DNA from: Allocoprococcus sp004560705
GTDB taxonomy: Bacteria > Bacillota > Clostridia > Lachnospirales > Lachnospiraceae
DNA length: 64,000 nt
Assembly: GCF_052065755.1 (NCBI RefSeq)
Contig: NZ_JBQHTK010000001.1
Location: forward strand, 62,001 to 126,000
Direction of reading: 5' to 3'
A program made the position numbers and the translations under genes. This document shows positions 26,463 through 34,785 of the stretch, piece by piece (the stretch's first letter is position 1; each line of letters opens with the position of its first letter). A model generated the notes under the pieces. That model saw only the letters and a list, made by a program, of their open reading frames with translations. It ran no database searches and was not told where the DNA came from.

Positions 26463-27068
26463 TTAGATTTCCACATCAAAAACTCTCTTCTTAAAATAGT
26501 ATTTCCGGTCTTCTTCCGTGATCTCGCGGATCACCCTGCAGGGATTACCCGCAGCAACCACCCCGTCCGGAATGTCTCTGGTCACAACACTACCGCCGCC
26601 AATCACAACATTATTCCCAATCGACACTCCCGCGATAATCACGACGCTCCCGCCTATCCACACATTATCTCCGACAGTAATTGAAATACCGTATTCATAG
26701 CCGGAGTTTCTGGATTCTTGATGTAACGGATGTCCGGCAGTATAAAAAGACACATTTGGTCCCAGCATGACATTTTTCCCTATTGTCACCTTTGCAACAT
26801 CCAAAACTGTACAGTTATAGTTTGCAAAGAAATCATCTCCGACCTCTATGTTATAACCATAATCGCAATGAAATGGAGGCTCTACAAAAACAGCTTCGCC
26901 GCTTTTTCCAAACAATTCCTTTAGCAGCCCCGGAATCCTATTATACTGATCCGGATGGACTTGATTCAGTTCATAAATCCTTCTTTTACATTCCAGGCGT
27001 TCCCTGCTCAATACTTCATCAGATGCAATGTAGGGAAGTTCTGCAAGCATTCTTTCTTTTTGATCCAT
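26463..27068 (-). CDS. Sugar O-acetyltransferase (maltose/galactoside acetyltransferase, LbH fold)
   Basis: A 201-residue left-handed beta-helix acetyltransferase of the LacA/Maa type. The hexapeptide repeats are clear (ITVGDNVWIGGSVVIIAGVSIGNNVVIGGGSVV), the N-terminal helical Mac domain is present (MLAELPYIASDEVLSRERLECKRR), and the catalytic His is in YTAGHPL. It moves acetyl from acetyl-CoA to a sugar hydroxyl. The ATG at 27068 follows GAGGAG. The deletion scar into the MATE fragment begins right after its stop codon. Confidence 0.92.
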   Translation of the reverse strand: MDQKERMLAELPYIASDEVLSRERLECKRRIYELNQVHPDQYNRIPGLLKELFGKSGEAVFVEPPFHCDYGYNIEVGDDFFANYNCTVLDVAKVTIGKNVMLGPNVSFYTAGHPLHQESRNSGYEYGISITVGDNVWIGGSVVIIAGVSIGNNVVIGGGSVVTRDIPDGVVAAGNPCRVIREITEEDRKYYFKKRVFDVEI

Positions 27069-27151
27069 TTTCAAAACTCCTCAAATTCATATTTTTCATT
27101 ATCGTTAGCCTGCTATTATATTCCTGAAAATTTATTATGTCAATTATCTCC

Positions 27152-28597
27152 CTAGATAAATGCTTCTCTCCTTTCCGTCATAATCACTGCATCTTTTACT
27201 TCCAGATTTCCCTCAGAGACAAAGAACCCGAGACTGCGTCCCTGATAATTATACATTCTGAAACCAAAAGCCACATCGTTGTTTACATAGAGTACAGCGA
27301 TCGTATCCTGTATATAGAGTGCAAGTTCGTATTCTTTGTCCGTCTCCAGAGTAAGCGGACGCTCCATCTCTACCGCATACGGGAACATCTGTCCTCCCTG
27401 TTCATACATTCTAAGTCCGGAACGGAACTGAATTCTGTTGAACTCCGGCTCAAACATCAGATAATATCCGAAGTCAAATTTTTCGTCCACCTGCAAAGCA
27501 AGGCCAAACCGGGACGGTTCTCCTGTATATTTCAAAGTTGCACGGATACAGCACTGTTCCGGGATTTTCTGCGCAAGCGCAGCCGAATAACCGTATTCCG
27601 AGCAGCAGCTGAGGCTGTTATGATCTTTCGTCCATGTTCCGGTCAGCCCTTCTGCATGTATTCCTTCCGACCTGACAAACGCATTGGCTACACTGTCCAC
27701 CGGGCATACCCCCAGCGTCCCGTCCTCATGCTGCAGGATCTTGTGTACTACAATGGAACCGCCCCAGTTCCAGGTCTGATAGTCCTTTCCAAAATCGTTC
27801 CCCGGATCAAAGCCCCATCCGTTTTCTCCCCGGGTCGGATTCCATCCATAAATAAAACGATCCTTTCCATCCGTCCCTGTCTTAGCCGCATAAAAAGCTC
27901 TTCCGTCAAAGGTATCCACTCTGGGTTTGAGCCATGGTCCTTTTGGAGACCGGCTCATACGATAATAGGTACTGAATCCGTCCGTATAACTGGAATAAAC
28001 CAGATAATACCAGTCTCCCATCTTAAAGAAGTCCGGACACTCATAAGCTCCCTGATGGGTTCGCGGTGCGTAAAGCGGTCTTCTGTATTCCCAGTGAGCC
28101 AGGTCATCTGAGACACAGAGCGCTACACAGCCATTTCTCTCAGTTGCACCATTTTCCCGTGCAGCAAGCAGCATCCACCATTTCTGCTCTTCCTCATTCC
28201 AGAATACAAATGGATCTCTCCAGTCCGACATCCTGTAGATTTCTCCGTCAGCTGTAAATTTCTCTTCCGGTATATCTGTCCAGTGTACCAGATCGGTGCT
28301 GGTCGCATGTCTTGCCCACTGGGCCTGCGGTTCCTGATCAAACGTGCAGTAAAACATGTGATACAGTCCGTTCACTTTCAGAATGGAACCTGTCCCTCCG
28401 TGAATGTTGGTGGGCGTTTCTATAAAATTCCGGTTGTCCTCCGAAACAATATGATGCCATCCGTACACGACCATATCCTTCGGCGCATCCGGATTCCAGT
28501 TCTTTAAATAATAACCTTCAAACCGTTTTGTTTCTTCATTGTAATATGGGATGACATCTCCTGTTTTTGCATACTCCGGTGAGTAAAACAGATCCAT
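27152..28597 (-). CDS. GH32-family beta-fructosidase, atypical nucleophile motif
   Basis: A 481-residue glycosidase with the five-bladed propeller of GH32 and a C-terminal beta-sandwich (from about residue 335). The RDP motif is at 127-129 (DWRDPF) and the acid/base ECPD at 186-189 (YECPDF). The family's first block, WMNDPNG, is replaced by KTGDVIPYYN, where Asp14 is the probable nucleophile. No signal peptide, so a cytosolic enzyme on imported fructo-oligosaccharides. GGAGGA precedes the ATG. Upstream is the tail of a sugar-binding protein, a sign that this was the end of an ABC-transporter operon. Another reading is a GH32-like enzyme of different specificity. Confidence 0.85.
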   Translation of the reverse strand: MDLFYSPEYAKTGDVIPYYNEETKRFEGYYLKNWNPDAPKDMVVYGWHHIVSEDNRNFIETPTNIHGGTGSILKVNGLYHMFYCTFDQEPQAQWARHATSTDLVHWTDIPEEKFTADGEIYRMSDWRDPFVFWNEEEQKWWMLLAARENGATERNGCVALCVSDDLAHWEYRRPLYAPRTHQGAYECPDFFKMGDWYYLVYSSYTDGFSTYYRMSRSPKGPWLKPRVDTFDGRAFYAAKTGTDGKDRFIYGWNPTRGENGWGFDPGNDFGKDYQTWNWGGSIVVHKILQHEDGTLGVCPVDSVANAFVRSEGIHAEGLTGTWTKDHNSLSCCSEYGYSAALAQKIPEQCCIRATLKYTGEPSRFGLALQVDEKFDFGYYLMFEPEFNRIQFRSGLRMYEQGGQMFPYAVEMERPLTLETDKEYELALYIQDTIAVLYVNNDVAFGFRMYNYQGRSLGFFVSEGNLEVKDAVIMTERREAFI

Positions 28598-28695
28598 TGC
28601 TCTTCCTCCCGTCTTTTTTTAAATCATTCATTTGCAAAAGGGCCGCCAATACGGCAGCCCTCGCACATTACTTCATCAAGTACCGTGACACCCAA

Positions 28696-28847
28696 TTAAT
28701 AATTGGTCAGTTCATAGAACATATCGAAACCTTTCTGCTTCAGTTCCAGCAGTTCGGAAAGTCCCATAGCATCCATTTTATCAAGGTATGCACTCCATGC
28801 GTCATCTGTGATTCCGTCTTTTACGATCTCAGCCTTTACTTGATATC
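28696..28847 (-). pseudogene. C-terminal remnant of an ABC sugar-binding lipoprotein
   Basis: About 49 codons ending at TAA: AEIVKDGITDDAWSAYLDKM continuing to KGFDMFYELTNY. This is the typical tail of extracellular solute-binding proteins for oligosaccharides. A stop codon and unrelated sequence precede it, so the rest of the gene and its permease partners are gone. A short hairpin (GGGCTGCC/GGCGGCCC) follows. It is on the same strand as, and directly upstream of, the GH32 gene. Confidence 0.78.
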
Positions 28848-28942
28848 AATATTTTATCACAGAAATAATTTCATTGGAAGTAGAAAACGGGCAGTTGCGG
28901 AAGAACCCAAAGGGGCCGGAATAATCAATTTACCACTGTATG

Positions 28943-29176
28943 TCAAAATTCCCCTTTTTCCAACTGCTTTTTCTCAGCATATTCCTGTTCCAGTTCCTCT
29001 GCCAGATATGCATCGCTCATGCAGTGCATATCCGATACACCGTCACGAATCAGCTGATAGACCTCGGAATGGTAAAAAAAATCCAATGCCGCATCCAGTG
29101 AAAGTCCCTGCTGTTTAGCAAAACACTCAATGACACGGCTGTATTTTTTCTGAAGTAAAATCGGATTAGCTGTCAT
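28943..29176 (-). CDS. DUF3791-like protein, third gene of the DUF3990 cassette
   Basis: A 77-residue helical protein, segment KYSRVIECFAKQQGLSLDAA followed by LDFFYHSEVYQLIRDGVSDMHCMSDAYLAEEL. This resembles the small DUF3791 proteins that accompany DUF3990. Its ATG overlaps the stop of the DUF3990 gene by 4 bases (ATGA), so it is translationally coupled. Function is unknown; partner or antidote of the ADP-ribosyltransferase-like protein is my inference. No membrane segment or signal. Confidence 0.65.
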   Translation of the reverse strand: MTANPILLQKKYSRVIECFAKQQGLSLDAALDFFYHSEVYQLIRDGVSDMHCMSDAYLAEELEQEYAEKKQLEKGEF

Positions 29177-29643
29177 AATATTTCACTCCCTTCAAAATGC
29201 AGCAAAGACAATGCCTTCTCTGTGCGAAAACAAATTTGCAGGTTCGGCTTTTCATATCGCAGACGGTTGATGGCTTCCATCTTATCAATCAATCCGTCAA
29301 AAAACAGTTCCACCGTATTGAATACCTTATCATTGGCAACACCGCCCACAACAAGGTCATAATTTGTCGAATCTTTTCCGCTACGGCAGTTCAGAATAAA
29401 ATCCAGCCATTCCTCGGAATACGAATCGAATTTCAATATTTTCAGTTCAACTTTCCGACTTTCATCATACTCATATCGAGAAATAACACCATCTTTTCCA
29501 CGACGTTTGAACTTTCCGCACCACTTTTCAGCCTGCTCATGCAGTGGCGTGACATAGAAGCCACGTCCGAAGTCAACATTAGGACGGGAATGAACCAAAT
29601 CCGGCTTTGCAATCTCTAAAAAAGAACCATGATAGAGAATCAT
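29173..29643 (-). CDS. DUF3990 protein, ADP-ribosyltransferase-like fold
   Basis: A 156-residue protein of the DUF3990 family, which belongs to the ADP-ribosyltransferase superfamily. The first strand has YHGS (His5), the second DFGRGFYVT (Tyr30), in the places of the H and Y of H-Y-E type enzymes. The third catalytic position is probably Gln136 (LQICFRTEKAL). Such domains move ADP-ribose from NAD to protein or nucleic acid and are often toxins. It overlaps the DUF3791 genes on both sides by 4-base ATGA junctions. AAAGGGG precedes the ATG. Activity and target are not known from the sequence. Confidence 0.75.
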   Translation of the reverse strand: MILYHGSFLEIAKPDLVHSRPNVDFGRGFYVTPLHEQAEKWCGKFKRRGKDGVISRYEYDESRKVELKILKFDSYSEEWLDFILNCRSGKDSTNYDLVVGGVANDKVFNTVELFFDGLIDKMEAINRLRYEKPNLQICFRTEKALSLLHFEGSEIL

Positions 29644-29879
29644 ACTTTCACACCCCTTTCTTTCATCACATCAAGAAGGTCGTCTACGATATATTCCCGG
29701 CTCTGAGTATGCAGCACTTCATATTCCGGCACGATATATCCGTTCAGAATGTCGCTCTTTTCAGTAAATGCCTGATAGACATACTCTGCATCTACACCCA
29801 GTTTTGCCGCCACATTTTCAATGCAAAATACGACAAACTCCAACTCACTGGAATTCTTTATTTTTCCATCCTGCATCAC
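29640..29879 (-). CDS. DUF3791 protein, first gene of the DUF3990 cassette
   Basis: A 79-residue helical protein with the family pattern SSELEFVVFCIENVAAKLGVDAEYVYQAFTEKSDIL and YIVPEYEVLHTQSREYIVDDL. DUF3791 genes commonly precede DUF3990 genes. Start may be the GTG at 29879 (8 bases after GGGAGG) or the ATG one codon later. Its stop overlaps the DUF3990 start. Candidate antidote or adaptor; inference from the compact operon. Confidence 0.75.
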   Translation of the reverse strand: MMQDGKIKNSSELEFVVFCIENVAAKLGVDAEYVYQAFTEKSDILNGYIVPEYEVLHTQSREYIVDDLLDVMKERGVKV

Positions 29880-29894
29880 AAATCCTACCTCCCT

Positions 29895-30005
29895 TTACTT
29901 AATATTTGTTGCAATTTCAGAAAGAGCAACGTTAATTGACTTTTCCTTTTCTTCCTTACCTAAAACTGTATTTGATAATATTGAATCAAGAATATTATGT
30001 TTCAC
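29895..30005 (-). CDS. 36-codon ORF upstream of DUF3791
   Basis: GTG start at 30005, seven bases after AGGTGG, and a stop 18 bases before the DUF3791 start. The product has a hydrophobic then charged helix (ILDSILSNTVLGKEEKEKSI). It is not recognisable. It fills the space between the winged-helix gene and DUF3791 on the same strand, so it could be a small regulator or a leader peptide, or chance. Confidence 0.4.
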   Translation of the reverse strand: MKHNILDSILSNTVLGKEEKEKSINVALSEIATNIK

Positions 30006-30031
30006 TTCATTACCACCTCTATATCCCCTTC

Positions 30032-30454
30032 TTATTTGCATTGCGTTTTTATCTCTTCTATAGAATCTTTCAATTCACGCATTTTTGTCACAATTTCAAA
30101 ATTTTCACCATTTAATTTCCAAATATCAACTGAGCTAATTGTTGTTGCCAACTCTTTCTCCACTTTAATCAATGTATTATAAATTTGTATTTTTAATGTA
30201 TCCTTTACTTCATCATCATTGCTTTTCTTTTTATTTGCGGTCACCTTCATATCCTTTGCATATAAACCGCGCCCAACTCTTACAATCTCTTTCGTATCAA
30301 CTAACTGAGACACAGCTCCAGATATTTGACCACGTGTAACATCTTTCCCACTATTTGCTACTATATACTCTTTAAAATCTGGTGCAGTGTACATTCCACC
30401 CTGCCTAACACATTCTTTTATTAACATTTTAATCTCAGCTGTTGATATTCTCAT
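30032..30454 (-). CDS. Winged-helix-like protein of unknown function
   Basis: A 140-residue protein whose first 65 residues look like a winged helix: EIKMLIKECVRQGGMYTAPD, then VTRGQISGAVSQLVDTKEIVRVGRGLYA, similar in style to the N-terminal domains of AbiEi-type antitoxins. The C-terminal half is a charged helix. GGAGACAG precedes the ATG. Codon use is AT-rich, unlike the surrounding core genes. It may autoregulate the cassette that follows. I do not recognise a family. Confidence 0.6.
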   Translation of the reverse strand: MRISTAEIKMLIKECVRQGGMYTAPDFKEYIVANSGKDVTRGQISGAVSQLVDTKEIVRVGRGLYAKDMKVTANKKKSNDDEVKDTLKIQIYNTLIKVEKELATTISSVDIWKLNGENFEIVTKMRELKDSIEEIKTQCK

Positions 30455-30669
30455 TCCACTCTGTCTCCTTTGTTCTATTTTATCAATTTATTTATTAATT
30501 TTATTTTTGTTCATTTTTTATTTAATTGCTAACATCTTTGATTTTCGTATTAAAATTATAATACATGTCAATATCCTTTTCAATATTTTTAATTTATTGT
30601 ACCATTTCATTTTTTATTAAAACTTTGTCCCGTCAACAGCATTTTGTAATTTTTCGTTTCTTTTTTACT

Positions 30670-32436
30670 TCATCTCTTAGGCAGGCTTTCGCTCACGCAT
30701 AAAGCCCCATACCCCACCTGTGAATTCGGATATTCTTCAAATCCCGGGAGCGCTCTGGCTCCTCTTCTTAAGTAAGCTTTCACCTTCTCCCCATACAAAA
30801 ACGGATCATTCCCCCATACAATTCCCCACTCCATAAGGAGAGCTGCCGCCCCGGTCACAAAAGGTGTCGCAAAAGATGTCCCGCTCGCCGTCACCGTTCC
30901 TCCTCCGGCGCGGGTAGTCGTGACATTCACTCCCGGAGCAACAAGATCCGGTTTCACTCTTCCTCCGCCGAGCAGATATCCCCGACCGGAGAAATTTGCA
31001 TAGGTAAGTGTCCGTGCATCATAGGCTCCAACCGAAATCACACGTTCTGCAGTCGATGGAATCGTGAGGGAGACATTTTCCTGTGGAAACAGAAATCCGG
31101 TTCCTTTATTCAGCACATTTTCACTGGGAAGCCACATTTCATAATTTCCTTCCACAATTTTACCTGGAGTAAGTACAATCTCCCATATTCCGGAAGTAAT
31201 ATACGTTCCGATAGGAAGAAAATCCAAATAGATTTCCTGTGCCGTACTGTATGGATTCGGCTCTCCGTAATAAAGAAGAATTTCTGTCGCACCAACACGA
31301 AAACGTTGCGGGCCCAGCACCTCCCGGATTGGACCGACAATTGTTCCTGCCTGCGTTCTGAGAGATATTTCCACCTCATCAACATAAGACTTCCAGATCT
31401 GAACATTCAGGGTAGGCTGATTCTCCTGAACGGCAAGCTGAATGCGCTTTTCTTCCCCTTCCTGCAATATTCCGGAGATATGCCCGGCGCTTGCAGCCTC
31501 ATTTCCCATTCCGATACAGATCACACTTTTCCAGAAATTCGAAATATCATCAATAAAACGCTCCAGAAGAGAGGTGCCGTCATGTGACCCATACGTATTC
31601 CCAATACTGATATTCACTGCCACCGGTTTCCCTGTTTCAAGTGCTTTCTCCACCACATAATTCAACCCCATCATCAATTCTGTCGTCCTCGGGAAGCCTT
31701 CTTCCCTCGGTCTTCCAAGCTTCACAACTATCAATTCACTTTCACTGGCCACACCGCGATACCGATTTCCACTCCCAAGTCCATTTCCCGCCGCAATTCC
31801 AGCCACCGCCGTACCGTGTCCGGACGTATCCGTTACGGGAACCAGTCTGCGCATTTCCAACGGATCATTCTTAAGAAGCGCGTCATCAATCTGCTGTCTG
31901 CTATACTCAGCCCCCAGCGCATACCCTGCCGGTGGCGTGCCGGGAGTTGTCTGATCCCAGATACTGACAATCCTCGTCGTGCCGTCCGGATTCCGAAAAT
32001 CCATGTTTGCATAATCAATCCCTGAATCCAGAATCGCAACCAGCACTCCTTTTCCGAAGAGTCCTTCCGCCCCGTCAGGCCTGCCCGGAATAAAAAAGCG
32101 GGCATCTTGTACCGAATTGATACAAGATACCCGTCTTCCGTTTTCCACCTGAAAATATAATCTTTTTGGCTTTTCAATATACTCCACCTGCGGCAGATCC
32201 GCAAGTCTGTGTATGTCTGATTCCCGTACAACGACGATCGCATATTCATTTTTCAGTTCGGTCACCTGCACGGCGAACTCCCGTACCGCATCCAGGGAGC
32301 CGGAATACTTTACAATCAACTCCCATTCTTTTTCAATCGGATAATACCCCACATCCAGATTCAGAGATTTTTCCCGCTCTTCTTCCGTCGCGTCCAATGC
32401 GAGATTCAACATATTTTCCAGATTCTGTTCCGTCAT
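30670..32436 (-). CDS. Subtilisin-like serine protease (S8), Csp germination-protease type
   Basis: A 588-residue subtilase without signal peptide or visible prodomain hydrophobic leader. The catalytic triad is complete: Asp137 in AILDSGID, His207 in SGHGTAVAGI, Ser521 in GTSFATP. The N-terminal DVGYYPIEKEWELIVKYSG and the large insertion between His and Ser, carrying a jelly-roll-like segment, are typical of clostridial Csp proteases that activate SleC during germination. An upstream GTG at 32,502 would add 22 residues; I prefer the ATG at 32,436, behind AGGA. Substrate is inferred from the family. Confidence 0.85.
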   Translation of the reverse strand: MTEQNLENMLNLALDATEEEREKSLNLDVGYYPIEKEWELIVKYSGSLDAVREFAVQVTELKNEYAIVVVRESDIHRLADLPQVEYIEKPKRLYFQVENGRRVSCINSVQDARFFIPGRPDGAEGLFGKGVLVAILDSGIDYANMDFRNPDGTTRIVSIWDQTTPGTPPAGYALGAEYSRQQIDDALLKNDPLEMRRLVPVTDTSGHGTAVAGIAAGNGLGSGNRYRGVASESELIVVKLGRPREEGFPRTTELMMGLNYVVEKALETGKPVAVNISIGNTYGSHDGTSLLERFIDDISNFWKSVICIGMGNEAASAGHISGILQEGEEKRIQLAVQENQPTLNVQIWKSYVDEVEISLRTQAGTIVGPIREVLGPQRFRVGATEILLYYGEPNPYSTAQEIYLDFLPIGTYITSGIWEIVLTPGKIVEGNYEMWLPSENVLNKGTGFLFPQENVSLTIPSTAERVISVGAYDARTLTYANFSGRGYLLGGGRVKPDLVAPGVNVTTTRAGGGTVTASGTSFATPFVTGAAALLMEWGIVWGNDPFLYGEKVKAYLRRGARALPGFEEYPNSQVGYGALCVSESLPKR

Positions 32437-32538
32437 TTCAAGAAATCCTATCATTTTGCTTTTTACAATATATGATGACTTTCTAGAATCTTGACTGCTC
32501 ACATTTTTCGAACACAGACTCGATTCAGACTTTTATTC

Positions 32539-33711
32539 CTAGTTCTTTTGCCTTGCAAGAATAAAAAGCATGATTAATAAGGTAATGGGGAACAAAAGTC
32601 CGACTCCCATACCCACACGAATATTGTCTCCTGCACTTTGAGTCACACGTCCGACAATGCCCGGACCTATGCTTCCGCCCAGATCCCCTGCCATAGCCAG
32701 CAACGCAAACATCGCTGTTCCGCCTGCCGGAAATCTCTCTGATGAAATACTGATCGTGCCGGGCCACATGATCCCGACAGAAAAGCCGCAGATAATACAT
32801 CCGATCAAACCGGCTATCGGATTCGACGATGCAGAAGCAAGCAGGTAACATATCACACATAGTATTCCAGATCCTGTCATAAATTTCATCAGATCCATTT
32901 TGTCACCATATTTTCCAAAGATCACACGACTGATCCCCATTGTAACAGCAAACATACAGGGACCTGCCAGATCTCCAACTGTCTTTGACAGCCCCAGAGC
33001 CGCCTCTGCATAAGCCGATGCCCATTGTGCCATTGCCAGTTCTGATGCGCCGGAGCATATCATTAAGCATATTGCGATCCAGAAAAGAGGTTTTCGAAAC
33101 AGTTCTTTTATTCCCATTCCTTTCCCGTCATCTACCAGATGTTCGATTGGACAAGTAGCAAAATTATAGATATTTATGGCCGGAACAAGTGCCCATAAGA
33201 CAGCCAACCATTTCCATCTGTCCATGCCAAACACCGCAAAAAACAGTGTAGAGATTACAATTGTCCCTACCGCTCCCCAACAATAAAAAGAGTGAAGCAG
33301 GCTCATCGTTGCCTCTTTGTTGTCAAATGGACATGCCTCCACAATCGGACTGCAAAGCACTTCAATCAAACCGCTGCCGACTGCATACACAATAACACTC
33401 AGGATCATTCCGACAAACGGTTCCGGCAAAAGATCCGGCAAAAACGCCAGACCAATGAGTCCCGCTGCCGAACAAACCTCAGAAGCAACAATACAGATTC
33501 GATACCCTATTTTGTCCACAAACTTTGCGCAAAACAGGTCTACCAGCAACTGTGTAAAGAAAAAGCAGGTAGAAATCAATGCAATTTTTCCAAGTGTAAT
33601 CTGATAATCATAATGAAATTTTAAAAATAACAGCGGGGCAAAATTAGCTGCAATTGCCTGTGTAATAAATCCCATATAACAGGCTCTTTTTGTTTTCCGA
33701 TAATCAGGCAT
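32539..33711 (-). CDS. MFS transporter
   Basis: A 390-residue major facilitator with about 12 membrane segments. The first half has the motif-A loop after helix 2 (CAKFVDKIGYR), the second the equivalent FGKYGDKMDL. It resembles sugar permeases of the fucose/glucose MFS group, but substrate is not determinable. The ATG at 33711 (MPDYRKTKRA) lies 8 bases after GGAG; a second ATG two codons earlier is too close to it. It is divergent from an AraC-type regulator, 171 bases away, which probably controls it. Confidence 0.88.
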   Translation of the reverse strand: MPDYRKTKRACYMGFITQAIAANFAPLLFLKFHYDYQITLGKIALISTCFFFTQLLVDLFCAKFVDKIGYRICIVASEVCSAAGLIGLAFLPDLLPEPFVGMILSVIVYAVGSGLIEVLCSPIVEACPFDNKEATMSLLHSFYCWGAVGTIVISTLFFAVFGMDRWKWLAVLWALVPAINIYNFATCPIEHLVDDGKGMGIKELFRKPLFWIAICLMICSGASELAMAQWASAYAEAALGLSKTVGDLAGPCMFAVTMGISRVIFGKYGDKMDLMKFMTGSGILCVICYLLASASSNPIAGLIGCIICGFSVGIMWPGTISISSERFPAGGTAMFALLAMAGDLGGSIGPGIVGRVTQSAGDNIRVGMGVGLLFPITLLIMLFILARQKN

Positions 33712-33882
33712 AATCATCACTCCTTTTTTTGTATTCTGCAATATATTTTATTCTCACGCGGTATGATCTGTTTCCGCTGTATTCGCATTGAATTATATAA
33801 CATAATTATTTGATTTTCATTGATTTATTTCTGATATTTATTGTATAATATCGCAAAATGCATTTCAAAAAAGGAGCGTACA

Positions 33883-34785
33883 ATGAATATAAATACGAAT
33901 TATACTAAAATCCTTACAGATGAAAATCTGATGGAGACCGTTCAGCACGGCAACAGCAGCTATCCTTTCCAGTTTTATTATGAGGATTTGTCAGTTTTTG
34001 ATTTCAACTGTATTGAATGGCACTGGCATACAGAATTAGAGTTTATTTATATTGAATCCGGGACTGTTACTTTCTGGATTGGAGAAGACCAGTTTAAATT
34101 AAGCGAAGGAGATGGAATCTTCATTAATACAAAAGTACTCCATCGCCTTTATTCTCCATCAAAAGCTCTCATTCCCAATTTCGTATTTATGCCTTCTTTT
34201 ATTGCCGCATGCGACAGCTTTATTTATCAGAAATATATTCTGCCCGTTATTTCTTCTTCCTTGTCATTTCTGATATTTCATAAAGAAGTATGCTGGCAGG
34301 CCAGGGCTTTAACCGTCATGCAACAAATTATTTCTGCCCAGGATTCGGCTGCATCCAAAGAACTCATCACCGTCTCCCTCCTTCAGAATCTCTGGCAGGA
34401 AATATTTGAAAATGCAGACATCCCCTCCCCGGAAGAACATAAGGATCATTCCTCTTCTTCTCAGGCCCGGTTACAGCTCATGATGCAGTTTATCCACCTG
34501 AATTATTCACAAAACATCTCATTAGATGACATAGCAAGAGAAGCGATGGTCAGCAAGAGCACTGCTTTAAATCTGTTTCGAAAGTATTTACATATTACAC
34601 CTGTAAACTATCTGATTAACTATCGTTTAAAGCAGGCCAGTCAGTTACTTTCAAAAACCGAAAAGAAAATCCACCTCATTTCTTCTGAGACTGGATTTCA
34701 TAACGTGGAATACTTTTGCAAAATATTCAAAAAACGCTACAATTTTACTCCAACCGAGTACCGGGAGCAGAAGCATTTTCTGTAA
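33883..34785 (+). CDS. AraC-family transcriptional regulator
   Basis: A 300-residue regulator with an N-terminal cupin (EWHWHTELEFIYIESGTVTFWIG, residues about 40-65, sugar-binding pocket) and a C-terminal pair of helix-turn-helix motifs (ISLDDIAREAMVSKSTALNLFRKY; SETGFHNVEYFCKIFKKRYNFTPTEYR). The ATG at 33883 follows AAAGGAGC. TATAAT lies upstream, near 33,844, with TTGATT 18 bases before it. It is divergent from the MFS gene and its last 49 bases overlap the end of jetD on the other strand. Confidence 0.9.
   Translation: MNINTNYTKILTDENLMETVQHGNSSYPFQFYYEDLSVFDFNCIEWHWHTELEFIYIESGTVTFWIGEDQFKLSEGDGIFINTKVLHRLYSPSKALIPNFVFMPSFIAACDSFIYQKYILPVISSSLSFLIFHKEVCWQARALTVMQQIISAQDSAASKELITVSLLQNLWQEIFENADIPSPEEHKDHSSSSQARLQLMMQFIHLNYSQNISLDDIAREAMVSKSTALNLFRKYLHITPVNYLINYRLKQASQLLSKTEKKIHLISSETGFHNVEYFCKIFKKRYNFTPTEYREQKHFL

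Noticed and set aside
27137..28111. 324-codon plus-strand frame across the GH32 gene
   Set aside because: It is an antisense shadow; the minus-strand frame carries the GH32 motifs and a good ribosome site.
28860..28942. Plus-strand codons (ISLEVENGQLRKNPKGPE) as a gene end
   Set aside because: Only about 20 codons with no start; may be a remnant but cannot be named.
32098..32131. Inverted repeat resembling the terminator at 44,733-44,771
   Set aside because: It lies inside the protease gene, encodes conserved residues and has no T run; the similarity is chance.
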